Counted from the stretch's first letter, positions 7,544 through 16,659 are shown. The stretch: DNA of 62,144 bases from Pseudomonadota bacterium (GCA_018816555.1 JAHIVT010000023.1:1-62144); one strand, 5' to 3'. Notes: generated from the letters alone by a model not told the origin. Numbers and translations: made by a program.

Positions 7544-9766
7544 TCAGGTTCTGGTAGGATCAGAGCGGTTGATGGTTTCCTCATTCCACAGTTTGCCTAT
7601 TTTCTCGAACTCCCGTTTGACCCCGTGCATGATATGCTCCATGCTGATCTCCTCATTGCTTTCCGCTGCAAGAAAGGCGGTATTCAAGACAATGTTGCGG
7701 ATGCTGCCCCCGGCGACCTGGAAGCGTCGGGCCAGAAAATCATAGTCAATGCTCGCTTTGACCGGCGCCTCCCTGGGAAAATGGCTCTGCCAGATGCGGG
7801 CCCGCAGGGCGGCATCCGGGAAGGGGAACTCGACAATGAAACGGATGCGCCGGGTAAAGGCATCGTCCATGTTGGAGCGCAGATTGGTGGCCAGGATGAC
7901 CATCCCCTCATACTCCTCCATCTTCTGCAGCAGATAACTGGTCTCGATGTTGGCGTAGCGGTCGTGGGCATCCTTCACCTCGGTCCGTTTGCCGAACAGG
8001 GCGTCCGCCTCATCAAAGAAGAGGATGGCATTGCTCAGTTCAGCCTCGGCAAAGATTCTGCTGAGATTTTTTTCCGTTTCCCCGATATACTTGCTGACAA
8101 TGCTGGACAGATCGATCTTGTAGAGATCCAGCTGCAGCTCACTTGCCATGACTTGGGCCGCCATGGTTTTTCCCGTGCCCGGCGGCCCGGAGAACAATAC
8201 GCTGAGCCCCCGGCCATAGGACACCTTTTGGGCAAAACCCCATTCGTTGAACACCCGGTACTGATGCTTGACCTGGGCGCAGATCTCTTGCAGCAGCGCA
8301 GTCTTTTCTTCAGGCAGCACCAGGTCGGACCAACTGTATTGCGCCTGGGTCTTGACGGATAGTTCCGCCAGCTTATGATGGGATTGGCTGCGGCAGGCGG
8401 CGTACAGCTCAGACAACGAAAGTTTTCTGTTCCGGTCGCCCCCGGCTTTCAGCGTCCGGGCAGTCCGCATGGCTCCCGCGATCTGGCCGGGAGTCAGGGC
8501 GAAGCGTCGGGCCAGCTTAGCCGACCATTTCCTGCTGATGTCGGCAGGCTCCGTGGCCAGCATCTCCTGCCAGACCTGCTCCCTGATGGGGACCTGAGGC
8601 GCAGGCACGGCAATGGACAGGAACTGCAGCTCGCCAAAGCAGCCCGCCTCAAGCCCGGCCTTTTCCCCGGCCAGGAAGACCAGCCAGCCATACTCGGCAA
8701 TGGCCCGGGCCATTTTTTTCAGCAGCGTTCTGCCCTTGTCCGCCCGCTCTGCCAGAACGTCGATGTTGTCAAAAAAAAGTATGGAGCGAGTCAACAGGCC
8801 TTCCCGCAGGGCCAGCCCCATGGTGTTTTCCCATTCCCCGTCGTCTGCGGGCAGCAGGTCCATATCGACCACCAGCATGGAGCATTGCAGTTCCCGGCAG
8901 ATGGCCTGGGCCAGCATGGTTTTGCCGCTGCCTGCCGGACCGTTCAGTGCGATCATCATTTTTTCTTTGATCATATCCCGTTTGATGTGGCGGCTGACAA
9001 GGCTCAGGAGCCGGGTCTTGATTTCCGGCGCCGCCGCCACCTCATCCATGGTTACAGTGGGGGAGAGAAGCCGGGCGCAGCGACTCAGCCGGCTATCCAC
9101 GGCGTTATGGCCCATGATTAAATCGACAATCCTCCGGTCCACCTTGAGCAGCATGGCCAGATCGCTCGAACCGGACGGACTGTGGGGATCGGGCACACTC
9201 TGCAGGATGCCGCTGCGTAGCAGCTTTGCGTTGCTCGCGAGGAGCTGCCGGAGCTGCCAGCGCTCTTCGCGACTGTCGCCCAGTAGCTGCAGAACCAGAT
9301 CCACCGACGGTTTTTTACGGGTGATATCGTCCTGCAGATAGGCATACAGTGTGTCGTATTTGCGGTCCAGCTCAGGCGCCAGGCAGATGACCAGGGACTG
9401 CATTTCGGTTGCCGACAGGCCGAACATCTGCCCCAGACAGGGCAGGGCAAGAAATATCTTCCCCTCCTGGCTGGCTGCCAGCCTGGCGCTGATCTCCTGG
9501 TCAAGCAGCTCAAACTGCCGGCGGATGGCCAGGATTTCCGGGGTGTCGGGGCCCATGTCGCCGCCTTCCTGCAGTAGCCGGTCAACCTCGGTGTGGGAGA
9601 TATACATGCCACTGTTCGAGTGCTGCTCATTTATCCCGGCCCGCAGCCTGAGAACCTGCCGGCTGATCAGCAGGTCGAGTTTGTGCAGTTCGTCTCTGAG
9701 ATGATCAAAGCTGGACCCGTAGGGCAGGGGCCGGCTCGCATCTTTTTTTATGGCCTGCACGCTCAC
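7544..9766 (-). CDS. Double AAA+ ATPase of the eCIS (Afp15/Pvc15-like)
   Basis: 740 residues. The N-terminal region is helical and without a known motif. A first AAA module has Walker A GPAGSGKT near residue 275 and Walker B ILFFDN near 320, in which the usual glutamate is asparagine. The second has GPPGTGKT near residue 527, ILFFDEADALFG near 580 and an arginine-finger-like AFTRRIRF near 635, so it looks competent for hydrolysis. Afp15-type ATPases are needed for assembly or cargo loading. It starts with GTG in a GTGA overlap with the DUF4255 gene and is followed by the candidate cargo gene. Confidence 0.93.
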   Translation of the reverse strand: MSVQAIKKDASRPLPYGSSFDHLRDELHKLDLLISRQVLRLRAGINEQHSNSGMYISHTEVDRLLQEGGDMGPDTPEILAIRRQFELLDQEISARLAASQEGKIFLALPCLGQMFGLSATEMQSLVICLAPELDRKYDTLYAYLQDDITRKKPSVDLVLQLLGDSREERWQLRQLLASNAKLLRSGILQSVPDPHSPSGSSDLAMLLKVDRRIVDLIMGHNAVDSRLSRCARLLSPTVTMDEVAAAPEIKTRLLSLVSRHIKRDMIKEKMMIALNGPAGSGKTMLAQAICRELQCSMLVVDMDLLPADDGEWENTMGLALREGLLTRSILFFDNIDVLAERADKGRTLLKKMARAIAEYGWLVFLAGEKAGLEAGCFGELQFLSIAVPAPQVPIREQVWQEMLATEPADISRKWSAKLARRFALTPGQIAGAMRTARTLKAGGDRNRKLSLSELYAACRSQSHHKLAELSVKTQAQYSWSDLVLPEEKTALLQEICAQVKHQYRVFNEWGFAQKVSYGRGLSVLFSGPPGTGKTMAAQVMASELQLDLYKIDLSSIVSKYIGETEKNLSRIFAEAELSNAILFFDEADALFGKRTEVKDAHDRYANIETSYLLQKMEEYEGMVILATNLRSNMDDAFTRRIRFIVEFPFPDAALRARIWQSHFPREAPVKASIDYDFLARRFQVAGGSIRNIVLNTAFLAAESNEEISMEHIMHGVKREFEKIGKLWNEETINRSDPTRT

Positions 9767-10602
9767 GCCGTCACCTCGAAAAACAGGGTTTGTCGCGTCA
9801 GATGGGAGATATCAACCCGCATTTCGTAAAAGCCGGGGGCGAGATCAGCCGGAATAGTGACACTGAAAGAGTCAGCCGTGAGATTTTGGCCGGCAAGAAC
9901 CGGTCTGCGCATCAGGGACACATAGGCCTTCCAGCCGGCGAGATTTTTGCCGGTGACGATCACGCTGGCCCCTGCAGGGGCGGCCATGGGAGTGATTGCC
10001 TCCACTGTGGGCGGCAGAAACGGGGCGGATACCCCGGGCACGCCCACCTGGCGTACCCGTTTGGCCATGGTCCGCTCGCTGGCGGACTGCATGTCGAGTT
10101 GCACCACCGCCACCTCATAGGCCACGGAAAGCCGGTAGGGCTGGGAAAAGGTGCTCCATACCGTGCTCATCTCTTCAAGCTCGATGGTGCTCTGCATGAC
10201 TTTGATCTGTTCCCTTGCCCCGGCCAGTTCTTCGACCAGGTAATCCGCCGGGATGACCGGGTTTTCATACAGGACCCGCATGGCCTCCCCCAGAATCTCA
10301 TGGGTGGCGGCATTGCCTGTCTGTGGGTCGTTATGGGCATAAGGGGTCAGCAGATAATGGAGATGCAGGGACAGGGGCGGCGGCACCAACCGGCCCGGAT
10401 TATCGGCCCTGGCCTGCCAGTCCATGTTTTTCAGCAGGGGGCTTTCCAGCACCTTGTACAGATAGAGGTTGACGCGGCGGTCCACGCCCTTCTCGTGGGG
10501 TGAAAGGATAGTGACATCCACCTCCGGGTTCAGGGTCATCTCCCCGAGCAGGAGGTTGCGCAGGGATTCGCTGACCAGTCCTATTGCTGTGGATACGCTC
10601 AC
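9763..10602 (-). CDS. DUF4255/Pvc16 N-terminal-domain protein, tail terminator (Afp16-like), with TIG-like C-terminus
   Basis: 279 residues. Residues 1-185 match the DUF4255 layout: SVSTAIGLVSESLRNLLL, VNLYLYKVLESPLLKNMDWQ, PPPLSLHLHYLLTPYAHNDP and PYRLSVAYEVAVVQLDMQSA. This domain caps the tube and sheath and fixes particle length in Afp/PVC systems. Residues about 200-279 form an IPT/TIG-like beta-sandwich (ITPMAAPAGASVIVTGKNLA). The start is GTG at 10602 with AGGACC upstream. Its end overlaps the ATPase start by four bases, so the two are translationally coupled. Confidence 0.92.
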   Translation of the reverse strand: MSVSTAIGLVSESLRNLLLGEMTLNPEVDVTILSPHEKGVDRRVNLYLYKVLESPLLKNMDWQARADNPGRLVPPPLSLHLHYLLTPYAHNDPQTGNAATHEILGEAMRVLYENPVIPADYLVEELAGAREQIKVMQSTIELEEMSTVWSTFSQPYRLSVAYEVAVVQLDMQSASERTMAKRVRQVGVPGVSAPFLPPTVEAITPMAAPAGASVIVTGKNLAGWKAYVSLMRRPVLAGQNLTADSFSVTIPADLAPGFYEMRVDISHLTRQTLFFEVTA

Positions 10603-10613
10603 GTGTGGGTCCT

Positions 10614-11870
10614 TTACCTGCTCATCTTTAACGTTGTGCGAGCCATATAGCTCCGTTCCCAGAAGGCGGCCGGTAAGCGGCCCGGGCTTCTGCTGCCTGC
10701 CGTGCGGTTGATTACCACGATCTGCTGCAGAGGCGGCGGCGGGGTTTGCCCCTCGGCTGTGTCGGTCTGTTCCTTGGCCTTGGACTCGGGGGCAGAGCTT
10801 TTTTTATTGACCAGCTCATAAAAAGTCCGCCGCAGTTCCTCGATCTGCCGGGGGCCATCCTCATCCGGCCGCCGGGCCGGGGTCACGGATGGCTGAATCT
10901 CTTTGGCTCCTGGTTCTGCCTGGGTCGGCGGATGTTGCTGCTGCTGCCGGGAGGAAAGGTTTGGTTCAACCTCCGGCGCTGCCGCAGGCATTGCCGCCTT
11001 GCCTGTGGACCCGGCGATTCTATTCGTCGTGTTCTGCTCCAGGCGGCCTCGCTGCCCTGTCGCCGAAGGTGTTGACTCCTGGGTTGCCATACCTTCTTCC
11101 GGGGCGGCAGCGGGGAGTGACCGCATCATCCCCTGGGTTTGTCGGTCCAGGGTCGGCTGGGCAGCTGCCGGCCGACGGGGCAGGGGCGCAGAACGTTCGT
11201 CCAGATCCACTGCCGCACTCTTTGGCCTGGCCTGCCCGGCAGGCAGCGGCGAGGGCTGCTGCGTCATGGCGGGTTGCCGCCGGTCCGCTGCCGGGATATT
11301 TTCATCTTCCTTGGCGGCCATGAGCGAGCTGAAGACCTGTCTGACCGTTGATCTGCCGGGGATGGCAATCTCCTGTCTGTGGTCTTGTTCCGCCTTTATT
11401 TCCCCCAGTGCCGTCGGTCCGTGGTCCGGAACGGGCGGTCGGGGCTCTTCTGCCCCATGAGCAACAGGCTTGGTCGGCATCTGATCCGGCATTATCGGTG
11501 CCGGGGGCTGCGCCTGGAGATGTTGTGCTGCTTCTGCGCCGCTGGGCCGGGCAACGGGCTGCAGCCTGGCCTGCTCCCCATTATCAGCCGGGCGGTCAAC
11601 CTGTGGGGAATCGTCCGGAACCACGGCCTCCAGCCGCTCCTCTTCCCTTTCGGGCACGTCTTCCTGTCCGGACAAGGGCGAAGGGGTAAAGAGGGACTGA
11701 CTGCCTGACTGTCTCTGGTAACGGAAGGCACCCGGCGGCAGCGGCATCTGACCCTGCAGGCTGACGGCCGCGCGCTCCGGCAGTCCCAATAGCGAACGCA
11801 CCAGCCGCCTGGCCGGGCTGACGCCCCCGCTCTGCTCATTGGGCTTTAAGGTGCTTTTGTCAGAAGGCAT
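10614..11870 (-). CDS. Long Pro/Gln/Ala-rich disordered protein of the eCIS locus
   Basis: 418 residues, not recognised. Apart from a short basic N-terminal helix (SPARRLVRSLLGLPERAAVS) and a C-terminal tail (PGRLPAAFWERSYMARTTLK), the protein is low complexity, with Pro, Gln, Ala, Glu and Arg dominating and no stable domain visible. It overlaps the upstream Cys4 protein by 11 bases and precedes the DUF4255 gene by 11 bases, so it is firmly inside the operon. It shows no long coiled coil or hydrophobic repeats, so a classical tape measure is not supported. A flexible assembly scaffold, a chaperone or a disordered cargo are all possible. Confidence 0.82.
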   Translation of the reverse strand: MPSDKSTLKPNEQSGGVSPARRLVRSLLGLPERAAVSLQGQMPLPPGAFRYQRQSGSQSLFTPSPLSGQEDVPEREEERLEAVVPDDSPQVDRPADNGEQARLQPVARPSGAEAAQHLQAQPPAPIMPDQMPTKPVAHGAEEPRPPVPDHGPTALGEIKAEQDHRQEIAIPGRSTVRQVFSSLMAAKEDENIPAADRRQPAMTQQPSPLPAGQARPKSAAVDLDERSAPLPRRPAAAQPTLDRQTQGMMRSLPAAAPEEGMATQESTPSATGQRGRLEQNTTNRIAGSTGKAAMPAAAPEVEPNLSSRQQQQHPPTQAEPGAKEIQPSVTPARRPDEDGPRQIEELRRTFYELVNKKSSAPESKAKEQTDTAEGQTPPPPLQQIVVINRTAGSRSPGRLPAAFWERSYMARTTLKMSR

Positions 11871-12738
11871 GGTTCAACCGTTCCATTTCCGCAGAAAGTA
11901 CCTCGATATAGCGCCGCCGGTTCTCCCTGGTCATGCCGAGGATTTCCTTTTCGCTCCAGTGATAGTGAAATGCCAGATAGTGCACCTCTTTCAACAGCAG
12001 ATCAAGCCGGGTGTTCAGCTCAGCCAGCACGAACTCCTGCACATCGAAGGCGGCGGTAAAGCTGCGCCCGCACTCCGGGCAGACCGCCGCAAAGCTTGCG
12101 CCGATCCTGGGGGCCAGCCGCTCCATTTCCTGCTCAATTTCCGTCTTGGCCGCGGCGGACAGCTTGGCAATACCCGCCAAGTCCGGCAGATATACAGCAT
12201 CGATGCTCTCCACGCAGCGGGCCATCAGACTGTCCGCCGCCATCTCCTCGTCGCTGTCCAGTTGGTGGGCCAGCATTTCCTGATCTCCGCCGTTGGGCAG
12301 CCGGAAGATGATGGTTTGGCCGCCCGCTGCCGGCGTAAGCTGCAGCCTGTACCACAAGGCCTGCTGCGGTGAAGGGGTCACCGGGATGTTATCCGTCACA
12401 AAGTCGATATCCACCCGCGCACCGCAGTCCGGAAAGCTGCAGTTGATGACAGCCTGGATGTTGCGGCCGAAGGTCATCTCCCTGAGTTTCAGCAGGAGAA
12501 AGAGTCGGTCCCCCACCAGCAGGCGGCGGACCATCCCCTCCGACACCTCACCCAAGGTGCCGATCCTGTCGATGCAGCGGCTGAGCAAGGCGGTAACCAG
12601 TACCGCAGCTTGAGTCTGACCTCGAGCGGCAATCATTTTCTCGCTGAAACCACTGAGCGGCGCAAGAATGATCCGGTAATGCACCTGGCCGTCATCATCA
12701 ACAAAGCCACCTGGCAGTTGAAACGCCATGCGATCCAT
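11860..12738 (-). CDS. T4 gp26-like baseplate/assembly protein with a Cys4 zinc-binding pattern
   Basis: 292 residues. The layout resembles the T4-type baseplate (gp26/gp51-like) proteins found after the tube gene in eCIS loci: RIILAPLSGFSEKM near the start, a helical section with LVGDRLFLLLKLREMTFG, and two Cys pairs, CSFPDCG near residue 103 and CPECG near 222, that could bind one zinc ion. The C-terminus is helical (HYHWSEKEILGMTRENRRRY). The family assignment is moderate; the zinc pattern is seen directly. AGGTGAGCC lies upstream of the ATG at 12738, which follows the tube stop by 7 bases. Confidence 0.82.
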   Translation of the reverse strand: MDRMAFQLPGGFVDDDGQVHYRIILAPLSGFSEKMIAARGQTQAAVLVTALLSRCIDRIGTLGEVSEGMVRRLLVGDRLFLLLKLREMTFGRNIQAVINCSFPDCGARVDIDFVTDNIPVTPSPQQALWYRLQLTPAAGGQTIIFRLPNGGDQEMLAHQLDSDEEMAADSLMARCVESIDAVYLPDLAGIAKLSAAAKTEIEQEMERLAPRIGASFAAVCPECGRSFTAAFDVQEFVLAELNTRLDLLLKEVHYLAFHYHWSEKEILGMTRENRRRYIEVLSAEMERLNHAF

Positions 12739-12745
12739 GGCTCAC

Positions 12746-13246
12746 CTAGCTTTCTGTGGGTTCGGTGACGGCGGTATCTCGCTCCCAGCCCTCGTTTTCC
12801 AGTTTGATGGTCTGGATCATCACCTCGTTGCCGCCGGCATCAAGGCCAGGCAGGGCCTGGTATTCGGAGACCCAGCAGCGGTAGACCTTGTAGGATAGCA
12901 CCTTGCTGCCCTGCAGGTTGAAGACGTCGATGACGATATCCTTGCGGAAATTCTTCAGCGACATGGAGGCGTCGCTCTGGAAATTATTCATCAGGTTGGC
13001 CCACTCCTCAAAGGTGGTGTCATGGGTGACCCCTGCCTCCAGGGTGATGCCGTCATAGGAGGTCTTGCCCGGTAGTTTGCGGCTGGTGCTGGGATCCCCC
13101 CCCTCCCGCCATTCCTTGACCTCGGTGCTTTTTTTCAGGGCGCTGCATTTGGAGAGCCCTGCCACGTATTTGCCGTCCCACTTGATTTTGAATTTGAAGT
13201 TCCGGTAGGGATCAAACCGGTGGGTGTTTACTGTAAACTGTGCCAT
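12746..13246 (-). CDS. eCIS inner tube protein (Afp1/Afp5, T4 gp19 family)
   Basis: 166 residues from the ATG at 13246, chosen for GGGGGAG upstream; an in-frame start at 13300 lacks one. It has the tail-tube signature: FDPYRNFKFKIKWDGKYVAG at the N-terminus, STEVKEWREGGDPSTSRKLP, KTSYDGITLEAGVTHDTTFE, and QTIKLENEGWERD at the C-terminus. Hexamers of this protein stack to form the tube that is propelled through the target envelope. Only one tube gene is visible, whereas Afp-like loci often have two or three. Confidence 0.95.
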   Translation of the reverse strand: MAQFTVNTHRFDPYRNFKFKIKWDGKYVAGLSKCSALKKSTEVKEWREGGDPSTSRKLPGKTSYDGITLEAGVTHDTTFEEWANLMNNFQSDASMSLKNFRKDIVIDVFNLQGSKVLSYKVYRCWVSEYQALPGLDAGGNEVMIQTIKLENEGWERDTAVTEPTES

Positions 13247-13287
13247 ATTTTTTCTCCCCCATCGCTCTTGGGCTTTATTTGATTTTT

Positions 13288-13369
13288 CACCACGGAGCAC
13301 ACAGAGATCACAGAGAAATATTTTTTATTCCAGTCAGTCAGCTCTGTGGGCTCTGTGTTCTCTGTGGTA
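13288..13369. repeat. Dispersed CACAGAG-type hairpin repeat, copy 1 (sheath-tube gap)
   Basis: CACCACGGAGCACACAGAG at one end and GGCTCTGTGTTCTCTGTGGT at the other are near inverted complements around an AT-rich centre (AAATATTTTTTATTCC). A related copy lies at 53834-53911 in an unrelated gap, with the same order CCACAGAG, CACAGAGAT, AT-rich centre and CTCCGTGGT. Its position between the sheath and tube genes means it could form a hairpin in the mRNA and alter the sheath to tube ratio, but mobility of the element explains it equally well. Confidence 0.75.
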
Positions 13370-13402
13370 AATTTTAAGTTTTTATGAATCCGCGTTCACA
13401 AA

Positions 13403-15349
13403 TCAGTTCTGTCCGGCCTTCTGGCTGATTTTCACCACCACGAACTCCGCCGGCTTGAGTGGCGCGAAACCGACCAGGACGTTGACGATGCCCAGGTCGA
13501 TGTCCGCCTGGGTGGTGGTCTCGCTGTCGCACTTGACAAAGAAGGCCTGGGAAGGAGTTGAGCCCTGGAATGCGCCCTGGCGGAACAGGGTCATCATGAA
13601 GGAGCCGATGTTGAGCCGGATCTGGGACCAGAGTTCCTCGTCATTGGGTTCGAACACGGTCCACTGGATGCCGTTGTAAATGCTGACCCGCATCATGATG
13701 GCCATGCGGCGCACCGGGATGTATTTGTATTCCGGATCGGAGCTGAGCGTGCGTGCCCCCCAGAGAACAATGCCTGAACCAGGGAATTTGCGGATAACGC
13801 AGACGCTCTTTTTATGTTTGTTGAGATTGCCCTGCTGGATATCGGTGAGATCCGTTACCAGACCCACGGCCCCGCCGAGAACAGCCTCGGTGCCTGCAGG
13901 CGCCTTCCACACCCCCCGTTTGGCGTCGATCTGGGAATACATGCCGGCAACATACCCTGAGGGCGGCACGCTGATCGGCTCACTTGACAGACCGGTGGGG
14001 TCTAAGGCCTTGAGCCAGGGAAAGTAGACCGCGCCATAAGAGTTCGGGGTATTGATGTCGTCTCGGTACTGCAGGGCGTCTTCCAGGCTGATGTCGTCCC
14101 GGTCCATGTCGGCGATGTAGAAGCAGTCGGACAGAGGCCGGTTCCGGCAGTAGTTCATGCCCGCGTCGGCCACGGCCGACGAGCCGATGCCCGGCACGGC
14201 GATGAGGGAGACGTCCCGGACGGTGTCGAGCCAGGAGAGGGCGTTGGCATAGTCGTTGTCGTTTATGGGCAGGGTGCCGTCACTGCCGGGCTGCACCGCG
14301 CTGACTGCGCCGGCCACGGTATCGTCCCCCAGGAAGAAGAAGTCATCGGCCGCGGTGTTCTGCGGACGCATGGCAGCTGCGCCGTAAACCTCGGTGCCGC
14401 TGTTCCGCTTGCCGAGCCGCAGAGCCCCTGCGGCATTTTCCAGCGGGTCGCCGGCCGCGACAACCTCCACCTTGGAGCCGGCGCTGGTGTTGCCCGAGGT
14501 GATGCGCAGCATGTTGGTGGCCTCGACGGTTACGGTAACGGTGTAGGCCCCGGCCGGGGTTGATTCCCGCAGCGGGGTCATGGCCCGGATGGTGGTCTGG
14601 ATGGCCCCGCGGATAACGGCGAGATCACTGAGGTCGGCGCCGGACAGGGCCGTGGTCAGATCCACGGTCCGGTAGCCGTCGTTGTTGATATTGATGCGGA
14701 ATTTGCGCTGGTTTGCCCCGAGCAGGGGGCCGCCCAGGGTGATGGGGGCGCTCTGGCTGTAACCGGCAATCTGGTTGCTGTTGGCCGGGTTGACCGTCAC
14801 TGTGATATATTTGGAGCTGGTGTTGATCACCGTCTGGACATATTCCGGGGAGGCGGGATTCATGGAGAGATTTTCATAGGCCTCCACCTGCACCGGGTCT
14901 TCATCCGGGGTCGGGTTGTCCTGATAAACCGTCAGATTGAAATCATTGGCCGGATCATCGGCCTTGCTGCTGTCAACGATCACCATGACTTTGTTGCCCC
15001 AGGCACCGGATGATTTGGCGGAAATGGTCATGCTGTTCTGGGCGGAGGTTCCGCGGTCAAGCACTGTTACAGTTGCCGTGTCGGCCCCGGAGGCAACGCG
15101 CCCCACATAGCACTGGGTGCCGCCGTTGTTGAAAAACTGGAACACTGCATGGGCCAGGAAGTAGCCATTTAAAAACCCGCCGTAGATGGTCTGGAACTCG
15201 GTGAAGTTGAATATTTTTTTGACCGAGCCGATGGGCCCTCTTTCCGCCACCCCGAAGAATGCCGCAGTTGATGTGCCGGCAGCTTCGATCGGCCTGACGC
15301 CACTGGAAATCTCTTCCACATACACACCTGGATACGTTAAAACTGCCAT
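13403..15349 (-). CDS. Contractile sheath protein (Afp2-4-like, phage tail sheath family)
   Basis: 648 residues, longer than most eCIS sheaths. The N-terminus VLTYPGVYVEEISSGVRPIE and the segment IGSVKKIFNFTEFQTIYGGF are diagnostic of phage tail sheath proteins. The C-terminal third carries RRMAIMMRVSIYNGIQWTVF and the final NVLVGFAPLKPAEFVVVKIS strand that links subunits. The extra length lies in a beta-rich insertion at about residues 90-330, probably surface domains facing outwards. GGAGGAATTT precedes the ATG. It is the only sheath gene in view and is the second gene of the operon. Confidence 0.95.
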   Translation of the reverse strand: MAVLTYPGVYVEEISSGVRPIEAAGTSTAAFFGVAERGPIGSVKKIFNFTEFQTIYGGFLNGYFLAHAVFQFFNNGGTQCYVGRVASGADTATVTVLDRGTSAQNSMTISAKSSGAWGNKVMVIVDSSKADDPANDFNLTVYQDNPTPDEDPVQVEAYENLSMNPASPEYVQTVINTSSKYITVTVNPANSNQIAGYSQSAPITLGGPLLGANQRKFRININNDGYRTVDLTTALSGADLSDLAVIRGAIQTTIRAMTPLRESTPAGAYTVTVTVEATNMLRITSGNTSAGSKVEVVAAGDPLENAAGALRLGKRNSGTEVYGAAAMRPQNTAADDFFFLGDDTVAGAVSAVQPGSDGTLPINDNDYANALSWLDTVRDVSLIAVPGIGSSAVADAGMNYCRNRPLSDCFYIADMDRDDISLEDALQYRDDINTPNSYGAVYFPWLKALDPTGLSSEPISVPPSGYVAGMYSQIDAKRGVWKAPAGTEAVLGGAVGLVTDLTDIQQGNLNKHKKSVCVIRKFPGSGIVLWGARTLSSDPEYKYIPVRRMAIMMRVSIYNGIQWTVFEPNDEELWSQIRLNIGSFMMTLFRQGAFQGSTPSQAFFVKCDSETTTQADIDLGIVNVLVGFAPLKPAEFVVVKISQKAGQN

Positions 15350-15367
15350 AAATTCCTCCTTTTTATT

Positions 15368-15622
15368 TTAAGGATTTGCTTTCTTATTTTTTGTAACTTT
15401 TGGTGGTGCCTTCTGCGTTTTTGCCGTAACTGCCGCCGGTTTTTCAGCGTCTATTATTTCAACAATACCTCTGTGCTGCAGCCTGCTAAGCTTTTCATTG
15501 TGGGCGATTTCCCCATCCATGATCTCGGTTGAGCTGTCACCGGCATTCAGGTAGCAGGTGAGGCCGCTGTTGAAGCGGACCATGACAGGTCGGTTTGTTT
15601 TGTTGTGTATCGTGACGGCCAT
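15368..15622 (-). CDS. Small protein at the head of the eCIS operon, 84 aa
   Basis: 84 residues from the ATG at 15622, with AGGA six bases upstream; an in-frame TTG six bases further up is less likely. The N-terminal half is beta-rich (VTIHNKTNRPVMVRFNSGLT, YLNAGDSSTEIMDGEI) and the C-terminal third is a basic Lys/Ala/Pro tail (QKAPPKVTKNKKANP). No family is recognised. It starts 273 bases ahead of the sheath ATG, and its stop is 18 bases before it. As first gene it marks the likely operon start. Small proteins near eCIS sheath genes are often of unknown function. Confidence 0.82.
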   Translation of the reverse strand: MAVTIHNKTNRPVMVRFNSGLTCYLNAGDSSTEIMDGEIAHNEKLSRLQHRGIVEIIDAEKPAAVTAKTQKAPPKVTKNKKANP

Positions 15623-16659
15623 ATGCAATCCTCATCAACGTTATAATGATAATAATGGGGCGGTGTTGCGGAGTTGACTTGCTGAGCGTGTAACGGAAAG
15701 CGAGCTGATAAAACGCTTTTCCGAAAATGAGCAAAAGGAGTGCCAGCCGAGGAAAGCAGCCGAGGGCCGCTGCATTAACAGCGCTGTTCCGGCAGCTTAT
15801 TTTTTTCAATGTTTTTGAAGGGATCGGCGGCAAGGCAGGCGGAAGAGGCGATTTGTGACAGGCAGTTGTCACCTGTTGGTGTTACAGCTGGAGGAAAAAG
15901 ACAGGCGGTATTTGGCCGCCGGCAAGCGAGACTGCTGCCGGGTAAAGAATCTCGGTCCACCAGGGGTCGCCGGAAAGTCGGGGTGGAAGGAGGTGTAAAA
16001 TTTCTGTAACACGGCTTTGGGGAGGATGAAGAAGGCAGGCCTGCTGGAGCTGGTTTCATGACGACCCTTTAAAGCATCAGCCATGTGCAACTTTCAGTGG
16101 TGGTGCAAAGTTTTGCATTGCCTGATGGGTAATATTCGGGTTAGGTGTCATACGATGACGCTTCCCGCTTTTTGTGCAGTAAGCAGTAAACAGACGTCGG
16201 GTGCGGTGTAGAAAGGCGAAAATTCCGCCACGAAGAAAGCCGACAGTGTAACCTCTGCCGGGAAACAGGCTCCGGAAAACATCGGTAAAGGATTTTCGAA
16301 AATCTGCGGCAGGCGATCTGGTATCCCGGAGCTTGTGGGGCTGTTGCAGAAAACCATGTATACCTGCGACTGGGAGTACTGGTGCAGCGAGACAGGGGAA
16401 TGTCTCTACAGCTTTTCCCCAATTCCTTTCTTGTCTTTTTAAAGAGATTCCCGTAACCCCCTGCGCGGGGAGAAAATTCCCACTTGTTTAATATTAACCG
16501 TTCTGAGCTGATAAGTTGTTCCTTTTCCGTTTTGCTGCAATAATAGCACAACTGATGAATGGATGGGCGCCGTATGGGTGCGCATAATTGCTAACTCCTG
16601 GGCATCTTTGCAGAAAAAGTGATGCGGCCAGGTGACGATTTTTGGGATGAGGTGAAGAG
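15623..16659. other. 1.04-kb intergenic region between the eCIS operon and the activase gene
   Basis: No convincing gene is seen. Short open frames here have no recognisable sequence, poor starts and biased composition. The region must hold the eCIS promoter (reading left) and the activase promoter (reading right). Upstream of the 84-aa gene a TATAAC hexamer is present, without a clear -35 partner. At 16104-16117 lies TGCAAAGTTTTGCA, an inverted repeat beside a near-direct repeat of GTGCAA, a possible regulator site. No riboswitch or tRNA was recognised. Confidence 0.6.

Noticed and set aside
6748-7584. Start of the candidate cargo gene at 7584
   Set aside because: It would overlap the ATPase end by 41 bases and has no ribosome-binding site; 7530 has GGAGGAA at good distance.
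10614-11870. Tape-measure assignment for the disordered protein
   Set aside because: No long coiled-coil or hydrophobic-helix pattern; composition is Pro/Gln rich.
16141-16551. 136-codon minus-strand frame between eCIS and activase
   Set aside because: No domain, no ribosome-binding site, cysteine/arginine/serine-biased translation typical of non-coding DNA.
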